A stretch of 64,000 bases of DNA from Blasia pusilla. Lineage: Eukaryota; Marchantiophyta; Marchantiopsida; Blasiales. The stretch is from NCBI GenBank assembly GCA_050084515.1, contig CM114271.1, positions 60,884,001 to 60,948,000 of the forward strand, given 5' to 3'. The notes under the pieces are model-generated. The model did no database searches. It was not told the origin of the DNA and saw only the letters and a program-made list of their open reading frames with translations. Each line of letters starts with the position of its first letter. Within the stretch, counting starts at the first letter, position 1. The translations under genes were made by a program, and so were the position numbers. Below, piece after piece: positions 46,757 through 58,200 of the stretch.

Positions 46757-47697
46757 TCCATGTCAAGCAGTTCAAGTCCATCGCCTGACCTAAGACATGA
46801 CGTCGTGATGCCTCCAATGGTGATGGTATTGCCGTCACTCCTATGGGGAATCCCATCGCTCGATCTCGCTCATCGGTGTTGCGCTCCACCAACCTCTATA
46901 CCTGGTCATCCCAAACCAAGCCAGGTCCGGCCTCCTTGAATGCATAGGAAGCGGGAAAACTCACCAATGTGGGAAAGGTTGCTCGTGGTATGCCACTCTT
47001 GTTGACCACAGCCAATGGCGGTCGATCATCGTGCCTCATTGCCTGTGATCGACCGCCCGGATCCAGTATAGAATCACCAATAAATGGGAGGGATGCTCCA
47101 CTCTCGCATAAGCCCTCCGCAACACCTCATGTGGTACCAAGTTGGTCCACCAAAGACGCGGGTGGTGTGCTCTAGAACCTACACTCGCTGCATCTAACAA
47201 AACTATCGGGCCGATCCACGCGCGTACTTGATGTGCACTTATCACCACGCGGGACCTCGAATCGCCCAAAATTGGCACATTCTCCAAAATGTTTGTTGGA
47301 GAACGAGGATGATGCTCCTGTAAATGTCGCAAGATCCGCATCATCTCCCAAAACAACCTGGACCGAGTATCAGCTAACATGCTACCTCGTCCAACATTCG
47401 ATTCGCCCTGACACGGCCAACCAGCAATGACCAAGTCTATGGTCCCTACCCACTCCAAGTCATGCGCCCCCAACAATGAAATATCCCTCAGTAGGGAACT
47501 CTGGTAACCCTGAATGGCGGACGGAGACAACAAGTCGGGAAAAAGGAGGCGTAATAGCGCCACATGATGAAGTGAAGCACGCCTCGTAACATCATCAATT
47601 TCCACATACACGTACTATTGCATGCGCACTCCCATGTGCAAAACAACAACTAACCCAGTGTTGATCCCTCCAAAGAGATCCAACACCGGAATACCCT
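46757..47697 (-). pseudogene. C5-cytosine DNA methyltransferase domain, element B
   Basis: About 310 codons between protease and RT. Motif I is VLDLFGGINTGLVVVL, then after a stop YVEIDDVTRRASLHH, motif IV with the catalytic cysteine DLVIAGWPCQGES, motif VI LENVPILGDSRSR, a motif VIII-like AHHPRLWWTNL, then ERDRAMGFPIG and a motif X-like end LGQAMDLNCLTWIF. Motif I (GIxTG) and motif VIII (AHxxRxxWxN) recall Dnmt3-type enzymes; this is a comparison from memory. The middle section (47036-47611) is open for 191 codons. The catalytic Cys is present, but the stop after motif I and a frameshift before the C-terminal part break it. Confidence 0.88.
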
Positions 47698-47762
47698 CCT
47701 CTGGGGATGCACCACACAATCACGGTGGTGTCCAAAGGGGTCATAGTATCACTCTTGCCTAC

Positions 47763-48122
47763 CTAGGGTTCCTCTGACCCATCACACTCAAGTGCAAACG
47801 TCTTGCTCCACGCGGTTTGCACATGCTCAATGGCTAAGCGTCGAAGCTCCTCAATCGAGCCCCAAAGCGGCACCTCTCCTCCACAGACAGATGCGTCTAC
47901 CATGACACTCCTCTCCATAGAAATGTCAAGAACGGGAATATCCTCTGCATGGACATGTCCCTCAATCAAATCACTAGGCCAAGTGATGGCACTGCTAAAT
48001 GTTGCTAAGGTCGCCATCTCTCCTAGCCGTCGCTCAATCACTTCACCTGTGAATCGAACGGGTAATGAGCTAAGGCACCCATCACCTAACAGCCATCCTG
48101 GTCTATAGGATGTAGACTCCTC
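47763..48122 (-). pseudogene. pol linker between protease and methyltransferase, element B
   Basis: A 92-codon frame (47763-48041) with ITWPSDLIEGHVHAEDIPVL and SVCGGEVPLWGS. No domain recognised. A similar linker is seen in copy A (~38400-38700), so it belongs to the element's pol. Confidence 0.55.
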
Positions 48123-48420
48123 CTAGTAATACAGGGTATACCCCATCCGGTATAACATTGCTCCACCAACCAAGACGTCGTAGGACTCTGCATTAGTCAT
48201 TATCGTCTTGGCTCGCACCACGGACTCATCTGTAAGATGTCCCAGGCGAATCCTCACCACGACCTCCTGTCGGGTGATATACTGTGTGGTACTCGGTCCA
48301 CCCAAGGATGTATGTATCCAAAATGGATAATGCTCCACATCGGCTCTCGTCAAGCCCAATCCTCTGAATGACGCTTTCCCCAACAATAGGGGTTGCTCTA
48401 CCTCCTAGACTCACCAACTG
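48123..48420 (-). pseudogene. aspartic protease, element B (active site deleted)
   Basis: Carries MLGKASFRGLGLTRADVEHY and AESYDVLVGGAMLYRMGY as in copy A. About 36 bp that in A encode the VLLDSGAQ active-site block are missing here: the sequence jumps from the MLGK region to GGRA-coding sequence. The protease of this copy therefore could not work. Confidence 0.8.
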
Positions 48421-48849
48421 GAAGACTTCTCCCGGTTATCCAATAAAACAACACCAAGAGAAGCCATGGCATGCTCTATCGCCAGTCTGGCGGGCATCTC
48501 CGCCATCCTAGCAATTGTAGCCTACCATGAATCTGACATGGACGGCCCGAGCATCAATTCCAAGGGCAGGTCCATCATCTCCTCTGCAATCACCTCTGAA
48601 CATGATGCAAGAACTCAAACTCCACGCTCATATAGCATAGCGGCCAACTGGAAAACCTCGGCGGGCATTCCTCCCAACATCATAACATCGGAAGCACAAA
48701 ATAAATGAGCGCAATACACAACGGTGGCCGTCCCCAACAACGTGCTCGACACATGCCCCTCCTGAGCATCAGCAATAGGAGTCGTTGCACTCGCTTCTCC
48801 CATCGCCCTCCGTGCTTGCACACCAACAACATCACCAACTCTCCACGAA

Positions 48850-50468
48850 CTCTAATCAAGACCCATCAATGGGATCCTCATCGCCTCGGTCAATGTGAAA
48901 GACTGAGGAATCTTGGTCAGTTTCCTAGCTTCCCCTCCATGTGGATCCAACTCTGCGGTTGCTCCACGCATCACAACTATGGCGGCCTCCATCAAGGAAA
49001 CCCCCCACATCCAACCAAGATCCTCCATATCTCTGGCTGCTCCATATGATGTCGATGCCACGGATCTGGCATTGGGTAACCTCAATGCCATAGCGGCAAT
49101 TTGCTCTTATAGTTGTTGTATATGAGCACCCATCCCAGCCTCACGTCTAGAATCTCCCTCAACACGTCTAGGTGGTGGGACTCTACCTCCTCCACGGATA
49201 GCTCCACCACCCTGTCGCGAAACTCCAGCTCCTTGTCCCCCAACAGGACCACCAGGTGCACGATCTCTAGGCCCACCCGGACTGGCTACTCGCTCTAGTG
49301 CTCTCTTTGGCTGTCGGTCCGGACGTAACTCAGGATGTAAACTGAAATACATGGCGTGTGTATGACAATACCTCTGACAATAATCACACTCATAACCTCC
49401 TGGTGCAGCACCATCTCCTCCTCCATGCTTAGGCACACGTCCATGACCTTGATGAGTGCAATCACGCTGATGATGGGCTCCACCACATGACCAACAAGTA
49501 ATTGTAGGCGGCTATTGTTGAGCCGCATATGAAGGCGCAGGTCTCTGTGGCACGGCCTCTCGATATCCTCCCTAAGCTCATGGTGCCACAATCGACCTAT
49601 CTCGGAGTCCACGTTGCTGCACTAGTGGTGCAGACAATCGTGAATGCTCTCACCCAGAACCCATGGTGGCTATGCACTCCTCCGCCATGTTGCGCTCAAT
49701 ATTCTCGGCGATCCTAAAAACATCTCTCAACGTAGGGGAGGTGTTCATAAGAAGCACCCCCTCCCGCATCCGTGTCCGCAAGGTCTGGTCCAGCATCGCG
49801 TATCATGACTAGATAGCCTGAGCCTCTGTCACCCCTTGAGTGACGTTGATCAATCGGCGCAAGCGAGTGTACACCTCACACAAACTCTTACATGGGCACC
49901 TCTAGAAGTCGTGGATGCTCCGCAACTTCTCCGTATGTATCCCATGGTAGCTCTCCCTCAACTCAACAAAGAACTCAACCACGGGCTTGAACCTCGGACG
50001 AACCCGACTAGACGGTGCAACAGCTCCACTGTGAGTAACCCCTCCTAAAACATCACTAGTGGAAGAGGAAGTAGTCTCTCCTGAATCCTCCTCCTCACCT
50101 GGGAACGGCTCCGTCCATGACACATAGTGTGGGTCATAGTAGAATCACCATGCCTCAATCTCCTGGGCATATATGTGGGAGAACTCATGGTAATCGTCCA
50201 TGGGCGCCCCCTCTAAATACTGGAACATACCGTTCCATGTTGTAAACGGGTTGAACTCTCTAGAGTTCCTAGGCCGTTGTAAGTCACACCAACTCCTAAA
50301 CTCTACAATGAAGTCGTTTAGCTCTATATTGCCTACAGCACCCGAAAACCTACGCGATCCTCTTCCCCGATTGTCCATCTCGTACACCCAACTGGTAGGA
50401 CCACTCAATATGTACGGTGGGTCACTAACACACTCCTCTACATGCTCCTCCTCGTTTGAAGATGACAT
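48850..50468 (-). pseudogene. gag region, element B
   Basis: Begins at ~50468 (MSSSNEEEHVEECVSDPPYI), continues through the capsid-like part (SWCDLQRPRNSREF, PMDDYHEFSHIYAQEIEAW), VRPRFKPVVEFFVELRESYH, and an RLRRLINVTQGVTEAQA block. A zinc knuckle of the CX2CX3HX4C form (CWSCGGAHHQRDC, ~49460-49500) and a second Cys box (CDYCQRY, ~49385) follow, then a Pro/Gly/Arg-rich basic stretch. Gag packages the element RNA. Stops and frame changes split it into at least five pieces. Confidence 0.78.
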
Positions 50469-50514
50469 TGAAGGAGATCAAGGTGATCTCTCACGTGGAG
50501 ATCCTCGAAACCTC

Positions 50515-52130
50515 CCATCACTCTAGGTAAACCCTCTAGAGCTACTCTCAGGTCCACTATCTTGCCTCTCAAAATCATGAAAGGATGCCGTAATGGCCCT
50601 CATGCCCCTCTCATACGATTACTCTCAATCTCGCAAGTAATCCCTCGATCACTCGAACTAAACATGCGGCACTCAATCTACACTCTCTCATTGAGACGTG
50701 TATTGTGCGGCGGCAACAAGCGGCGCGGTGCGGCAAATCAACTAATCTATCGTCTCATCGACAAACCATCCTCAACTCTGGACATCCCATACAGGTCTTT
50801 GTCCCCTAAACCCATACATCATCGATGCTCTTAGCATCAGCACAAAACCCAATATCCCAAATAACTTCCCATCCTTCACACGTGCAGGGTAAGAGACCAT
50901 AATGGGTAACTTGACAATAATGTCGATGTCGCTCCTCGTCAATCTCGACCCCAACTCGGTCATGAAGACAACTCCTCCAATCAGCAACTTATACTCCTCT
51001 CGTACTGACACTGCTCAAACCTCCTTGATGTGCGATGCAGGTCTAGTGGTCCGGTGCGGCATTGGAGGCACAGAATGGCACAACACTCGAGAATGGGATG
51101 CGGCACTTGGCGGCATACCCTCCTCAATCAGAAATTCACACGTTGTGCTCCTTAGTGAAGGAGCGGCTCCACGACCCAGATGGTGCAGTGCCGCCACGAG
51201 CGGCACGGCGCGATACTCGATCATCGTCGAGCGGCTACGAATCACAACATAGCAGCATGAAATGAAAACTCAAACACTATAACCTGAGGCCCCCTACCAT
51301 CACTAGTTGATGACGAAACTGCAATGACGGTGGTGGCCAAAACAAAGTATGTATATAGTGGCGGTGCAAGTCAAAGAATCAACGGTCGTCATGGAAGACC
51401 CTCCACTCTGTAATGGCGGCAATGGCAACCAAGGGTGGACAACGGCCGAACGGTGCTATGAGCAGCGCTAGGCGGTGGCGGCAGCCAACAGTGGACAATG
51501 GACGGTTGACGGTTATGGTTGGCCATCGAAGATGACGGTTGTTAGTTGACGGCAACGGCGACGGCCGCCGTCGGCATGGCGGATGGTTTAGGGTTTAAAC
51601 AATTTAACCCTAAAAATTGCCTAGCTATGGCAGTTTTTTAAGATTGACCATAATCTTTTGCTTGCAACTCCAAATTGTGCACCGTTTGTTGCACATCGTG
51701 CAAAGCTTCACAATCTATGACAATATCAAAAAAGATTTGGAATCAAACATTCCAGTAAAAACTGACAGGGATTGTTGTAAAGCCCAATGTCTCTTTCTCC
51801 TACACAAATTTTGGCAGCGCTTCCGCGTTGATTCCTCCCAAAAAAAATGTAAAACCTATGAGAACAAAAATCAGCAAACTACATGGTGCTCCCAAGAGCA
51901 GCGACATGGAGCAATCCGCCCCCATACTCAATTCCTATAAAAAATTGGGCATCGCTTCCGCGTGCCACTCTCCCGTACAAAAAATCAGCAAAGCAAAACA
52001 GCAAACTCGCACGGCTCTTGCTCCGATGAGCACTCCCATGAGCCATGAAGCGGGGAACATGGTCCCCCAACCTGCACCAAACATCAAGCAACTAGCGAGC
52101 TCTCCTATGAAGCTCTCTCACTCACTCATT
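50515..52130 (-). mobile_element. 5' leader of element B, with a short open frame
   Basis: About 1.6 kb between 5' LTR and gag. The minus-strand frame 50772-51011 reads LLIGGVVFMTELGSR, then FGILGFVLMLRASMM and ends PVWDVQS; the inverted copy (42218-42448) keeps the same start and the same ending through a frameshift. The distal part (51370-51600) is rich in GACGGTGGC-like triplets. No standard primer-binding site for initiator tRNA was recognised next to the LTR. Confidence 0.6.
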
Positions 52131-52634
52131 CTCTGTAAAATAAGATCCAAGCTCTCTCACAACACCATAGTTCTCACATGTCTCTCCCAATGTCAAACCA
52201 AACCCACTCTCTAATGAGAGGCTTGGGTTACACTCACAAGAAAAGGAACCATAGCTCCACCGCCTCGTGCCAAGAGGTTCAACAAAAAGAGAATGAGCTC
52301 TCGAGTTCTCTCTCCTTGAGGTATATCCCTCCCCTCTCCCAAGCTCTCTCCATGGTAACCTATGCTCCCAAATCATCTCCTTGGCTTTTGACCTGATGTA
52401 AGAGGTCAAAAGCTATTTACCAAAAATAGAAAATCGATCATATACTCAAAATGGTACTTACCTAAAGTAATAAGTTCCTCAATATGGTTTCAAATGAGCC
52501 GAAACAAAGGGGAAACCTGCTCTCTCAGGTTTCCCAGGGCCTCAGCATGTCATCCTCGACCTACTTAGCCTATCCTCCACTACTCGCGAAGGCGCTCTAC
52601 TAGATCCCATAGATCTATCCTAAAAGACGTAACA
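52130..52634 (-). repeat. 5' LTR of element B
   Basis: Carries the family blocks (TAATGAGAGGCTTGGGTTAC, CCAAGAGGTTCAACAAAAAG, CTCTCCATGGTAACCTATG) and ends CTAAAAGACGTAACA at 52634. The outer CA-containing terminal motif found in the other LTRs is not recognisable at its left edge, so its inner boundary is uncertain. Confidence 0.75.
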
Positions 52635-54930
52635 AGCACGATACGCTTTGATTTTCAACCAAATTAGAGTGGGCGGACAAGAGTGAGTGAGCTAAGCGGC
52701 CAAGAGATTATAGTAAACAAGAGAAGAAGGTGAATGTGGGCGGCTCAAAGCAAAGAGTGAGAAAAAATTGACATTGAGTGAGTTGAGTGATGTTTATTGC
52801 ATCGATGCTCCTATTGATACAAATGTGTTAATTAGTGATACCAATTGTGGGTGCAATCTTGTGCTAGTGGCCATAGATCGCCATTACAAAGTAGCATAGC
52901 TCATAATAGAGTAGACGATCAAAGTAGAGTGGAAGGTATCAAACAAGAGAGAAAGGTGAATATGGTGGCGAATGTTTGGAGCAATAGAGGAACTTTGAGA
53001 TGGCTTGGTCTAAGAAAAAATTTAAACTTGAATATAATGTGGTTCTTGAATGAATGAAGAGGTTGTAGAGAGTGAGTGAAGAGAACTTCCATGAGGCTTA
53101 CGTCTTCAACGTAGGGTGAAACACTCTTGCGGGCTAGAGACAAACCTCAATGTGGTGGAGCTCGTGGTTTGAAAGATAGAGTAGCGCGGGCTATTAGGGT
53201 TGAAGGCAATGCCAAGCAGGAGCGCGGCCTAGCTGCGACCAAATACCTTGGAGCTTCATTGACTCTTTGATCTCAAAGATGCCAAAGAGTGTTGTGAAGA
53301 GAACCGACTACATAAGTGAAGGATATCATGCAAGCTCAAAGAAAAATTACAATAGGAAAAACTCAAAGGCAAGTGAATTCGTGCATGGCTCTCGATCTGT
53401 TGTTGAAATAGGCAGATGGTTGGATTAGAATTTTCCAATCTTTTGAGGAGGGGGTTTGTTATTTATGAATCCCTACAACAACAATTTTGTGATGCAACTA
53501 GAATGTAGTCCAGGAATTGTAATAATGCCATTTTTCAAAATTGTAAGGGTTGAGGGTTTCATTACAAAATCTCATTTGTCCATATATTCTTGTTTTCTCT
53601 CTGATGGATTGCGTGAGCAATTGTCGTCAATGGTTTGGTTAATTACTACACCCACTCCACTATGTGTAGATACTTGTGCATTTTTGTAGCCTTGCATAAC
53701 CCTTACTAGTTTGAAATGGTTGAAAACAAGCACAATGACCATATGTGGTGTATTTGTAGATTAATTTTGCATTTGTAAAGTAGAGGGTGTGGAGTAGCCA
53801 AGGATCTTATACTTTTGAGTGGCCTCGAAAGTGCAGCAATCTGTGCATGAAGGGACTGAGAGAGCTCCCATTTGAGTGATTTATGCAGATTGATGAGAGC
53901 TTGCCTTGGTAAATATTCCTTCTTTCCAATTGCCACCCACCTCTTTAAAATGAAATTTCCATATTTTCTTTCACCATGGATCTTTCAAATAAATTAACAA
54001 ATAATCATGCCAAGTCCCCATACGTATCCTCTTGTTTGAAAAGTTACTTCCATATATCCACAAAGTAGAATCCTTATCGGAAGATGCTTGATCTATATGC
54101 TTCAAGGGAAAATTTAAGCTCCTAGGACTAGTGGTTTATTTCCCACTAATCCCAAGTATAAGTAATCCTTATTTTAAAACATTGAACCATGCATCATATT
54201 ATTAAGCGCGTTAGCTCATTTTGAAGACCAAAGAACGAATGACACGTATGATATTTGTCCATGAAGCCAGTTCCTGACGTTTTTCTTTTAATTTTACCCC
54301 ATACTAAGCAGAAAACAAGAATGGGTAAGATTTTAATAATTAGGTTTTTTTTTTAATTTTAATTTTTAATAATTAAGTTATTAATTATAATTAATTCAAA
54401 ATCCAACATCTTTTCCACAATATCTTATAGAGTCTCTTTAATTTTATTATCTTTCCTCATTTGGAAATTTAAAAAAAATTGAGGTTCATGCCAAAAAATT
54501 ATGATAAACAATATTTTAAATTATTTTTGGAGAAAAAAATAAATTTCCTTTTGGGAAAAAATGATAAGGATAATAGGAAACTAATGGGACAAGAATAATT
54601 CTTCAAAAAAATGGAAGAAAATTTTTTTCTACATTATTTTTAATTTTCAAGTTAGATCAGGAGAAAAATTAATCCCTCTTTTGGGAAAAATATTCATCAA
54701 AATAAATGACTTTATTTTACTTATTGAAGGGCGGGGCTTGGAAAAGCAATGAATTCTTTTTTCCCACAATTAATAAAATAAAATATATGAAATTTTCTCT
54801 AGAGCCAAGATGTATTATAAAAAAAATTCTATCTTTATTAATTTTTGTCATAATTTTTAAGATTAAATTTTATTCAACGTGTGTCCACTAATTTCATATT
54901 ATCATCCTCCATATGTGAGTCTTTTCATTC
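52635..54930. other. unassigned flank of element B
   Basis: No gene recognised. 52.7-53.7 kb has AG-rich sequence with short frames (70-77 codons). 54.3-54.9 kb is strongly AT-rich and may be the body of a small Helitron ending at the CTAG of 54971. Confidence 0.4.
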
Positions 54931-55225
54931 CCAATCATGTCTCCCGATGCATCGCACAGGCAAAACCTTACTAGTGCTTGTGAACCCCATAATCATTGAA
55001 ACAACAATTGTTGTACATTGAGCAATAATAAACAGAGTAGCAAACATAAGTCAACATGCATCAACTTCCATACAAGCCCAATCATCTCTCCCGATGCATC
55101 GGACAGGCAAAACCTTACTAGTGCTCGTGAACCCCATAATCATTGAAACAACAATTGTTGTACATTGAGCAATAATAAACAAAGTAGCAAACATAAGTCA
55201 ACATGCATCAACTTCCATACAAGCC
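54931..55225 (+). repeat. 147-bp tandem repeat with Helitron-like ends
   Basis: Two nearly identical 147-bp units start CCAATCAT at 54931 and 55078. Each holds a hairpin-like GATGCATCG stretch and CAAAACCTTACTAGTGCT, whose CTAG (54971-54974; 55118-55121) followed by T resembles a Helitron 3' end. The remaining ~100 bp of each unit are identical except for a few bases. Confidence 0.9.
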
Positions 55226-58200
55226 TTTCAACATTAGCCCGCCCCCAACAAACACAATGTGATTAATTGAACAATACATTTTTTTCCAAGAGACTATACA
55301 AGCTATTTAGTGAAGCATTGTTAACAATAGCATAATCCATGATTAGAACTGGGAACCATGATCGAGTGTGAACATACCAACGCGTTTACAAAATCCTTAG
55401 ATTCTATCTTATAATGGATATCAATAATGAAGGGTTACCACATGCATTTGTCACCTTTCGATCATGGGTTAATAAGGGGCAACAAGGTAGGGTTTACAAA
55501 TAACATTCTCTTCAACTGGTGCACAAGCAATGTGTGTGTGTATTGGTGGACTATAACGAAGTGCACTTGCAATATTGCTAAATCAGGTCCATAATCTAAT
55601 TGAACCACCAATCATCCAATATCACAGCCTTGCCATCAAACATTACTCCATCATTCCAACGTGGAAGCAACAAGAATGCAATTTTAGCTACTTGTTAATA
55701 GAGATGGGATACTCGTTTGTCACACCTTATGGTTGTAGACTAAAATATGTGAGACTTGAATTGGATGAAATGTGTGGTAGGCTCAAAGGGCCACACTACC
55801 ATTTCTATAGATGAAAAAGGTTCACAGTGGCTACGAGTAACTCCGTTACCAAATTCCTGGACGGACTGCAATTTATGGACTAGAGGATTGGGCTTAGGGG
55901 ACCAAAGAATATTAGTAAGTATCTGTTTGGAGATGTAGGTCATCTTGAGACGTGGGTCAACAATATATATATATTCCACACCAATGAAGACCTTGATTTC
56001 TACTTGAGAGATATTCTCTGTAAATCTACTCACGAGAATGATGGAACTAACTTAAGATTGGATTGTCTTGGGAATGCCCTTAGATGTATATGATCGTCCG
56101 CACAACTTTGCTGATAGACTTGGTTACAGTGTTGACTTCTCATTGAAGGAAAGAAAGGCAAGCGATCACCTTTTCCTAGATTGCTATTTCCCGAAACAAA
56201 AAGCCATAAAGTTCATAGTTGTGTCTAAAGACGAGGAGTCGGACAAAGCCACTATAGCTAGCATCTTGGATATCAAGGTAGCCTTTGTTGGGGCTAAGAA
56301 GAACTATGTAGCCAAAGTTGTGTATTTTCTTTGACTCAAAACAAGGTTAGTGTTGGGGATTTGAGCGGCTAATCATTGTGGGTACTTGGGATGACTCAAA
56401 TAATATGTATCTTATCGAGAAGATTGATATTGATGAACGTGTCGATGGTTTTTTTCTACCTCAACATTGCACTTGTTGGAGTTGAAAAGTTCCATGGTTG
56501 TCTGAAGGTTTGCAAGTAAGGACCCTAGTAATAATATTTGCTAAATGAAAAGTGGTAGAGTAGATTAACATGTTATATACCATCAAAATGACCCTCCCTT
56601 GAGTTTCTATCAAGTAGGGAATTAAAGAGGGAAATCGCACTCCAATTGTAAAAAGTGCTAAGAGTGAATGTGACTTGCTTGTGACGTGTAAGGTAGGTAG
56701 TGTATGCAGCTCACTCGACCTGGGATAGTGAGAACATTTTGTACTTTTTATGTGTATAGACTTCATAGTTATTGGAATTGTTCATGATGCTTCGATCATT
56801 ATTGAATAGCCGACTTTAGTTATAGTGATCCCTCCCAACAAGGGAATCTGCTCTATTCGAGTCCAGTGGAATGGAATGATTATTGTTATAATAATGAGCA
56901 TAACAAGTGGGTTTGTTTAAGTCCCATTGGCAAAGAGTTTGCACGCACGCCACAAGTGTTTAACATGCACCTTTTTGAGTCACCTGTTGTTGCCAATACT
57001 GCGTACTCCTAACTTCCAGGAAAGAAGAAGGGGAAGAAGAAGGATGAGTAAGATAATAATGCTCTCTCAAATGAAGATGATTGATATGACGGTTTTTTTC
57101 TTTATTTTTTAGTCCATGTCTTGGTCCATATGTTGGGTTAGATCCTTATGTGTTCAAATATTTGTAGTGTTATCCTTTTGCATATGCATTTCTATTTACT
57201 GTGTGTTTTACTTCAATTTGCTGGTCTAGTTCTTATGTCAATAACTTGTCCCTTGTAATTTACATGGTGTATGCGCCTATCATGGCGTGATAACAAAGAG
57301 TATAGTTAGGTTCCTTGACTCCTTGACTCTTGTAGAGGTTTTCTTTTTCCATATCATCATCATATTTCATCTTCGTCTCTTTGCTCAAGGCCTAGTTGTA
57401 ATGGTTTGTGATGCTTCGGATTTCTACACGAGGTCAAGAATTAAACCTCCATTTGCTGCCAACTTGTGTTTGAAGGGTACTCTTCAAAAAAGATGGTTGG
57501 CATGATGAATTTCGTGCGCATACTCCTCTTGAACGTCAATCTCTTGTGTTGCGGAAGGGTACGTTTAGTACGACACGCTCTCATCGCTAATTTTCACCCA
57601 AACACACTCACGTTAGTATAGTCTGGGTCAATAAGCCTTCCAAACCACTAAGTTCTCAACTCGGCACTTCATCAAACTCAACCTTCCTAGTTCCTCACTT
57701 CCCAACACGGAAAAGTCTTTAGAGACTTGGGATAGACTTTCTAGATAACGAGATCACGTTATTGTCTGTTCAATTCACTAAAAGAATGAGAATCAATAAG
57801 CCTTCCAAACCAAGTATGGTTCATTTCAACTTGCCATACTCACCTCCCCGTGCACTTCATCAAACTCAAAACAACGTTGTTTACGTATTTTTCATGTGTC
57901 GCATTTGTCACAAATCCTCTCCTTTTCAACAAGTGGATGTTTACCATGCCTCAATGCTGAGTTTCAAACTAGGTAGTCCCCTCTTCTGTGATAACTTCAT
58001 CATGTAGGAACACGGAAAAGTCTTTAGAGACTTGGGATAATTGACTTTCTAAGAAACAAAAATGATCACCAATCTTGGGTTCCTAATATTTTTGTATGTA
58101 CTTTACAAAGACTTGATACTTAAAATTTTTGAGTTTGTCATTCAAAATGACTTGTCGTGTGTAGCAAATCCCAATTGTCCAATGGATCTCACATGAGCCC

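Larger units (their letters stand above)
42677..52634 (-). mobile_element. Ty3/Gypsy element B with DNA methyltransferase and PHD
   Basis: The most complete copy. On the minus strand it reads 5' LTR (52130-52634), leader (50515-52130), gag (48850-50468), protease (48123-48420), linker, DNA methyltransferase (46757-47697), RT (45716-46472), RNase H (45000-45300), integrase (43500-44620), PHD-like finger (43352-43489), 3' untranslated region, duplicated LTR-end motif (43038-43168) and a truncated 3' LTR (42677-43035). The order gag-PR-RT-RH-IN is that of Ty3/Gypsy. The methyltransferase and PHD are extra modules. Many stops and frameshifts; not functional as read. Confidence 0.88.

Noticed and set aside
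54931-55225. CRISPR-like repeat array
   Set aside because: Only two long adjacent copies without spacers, in a plant genome.
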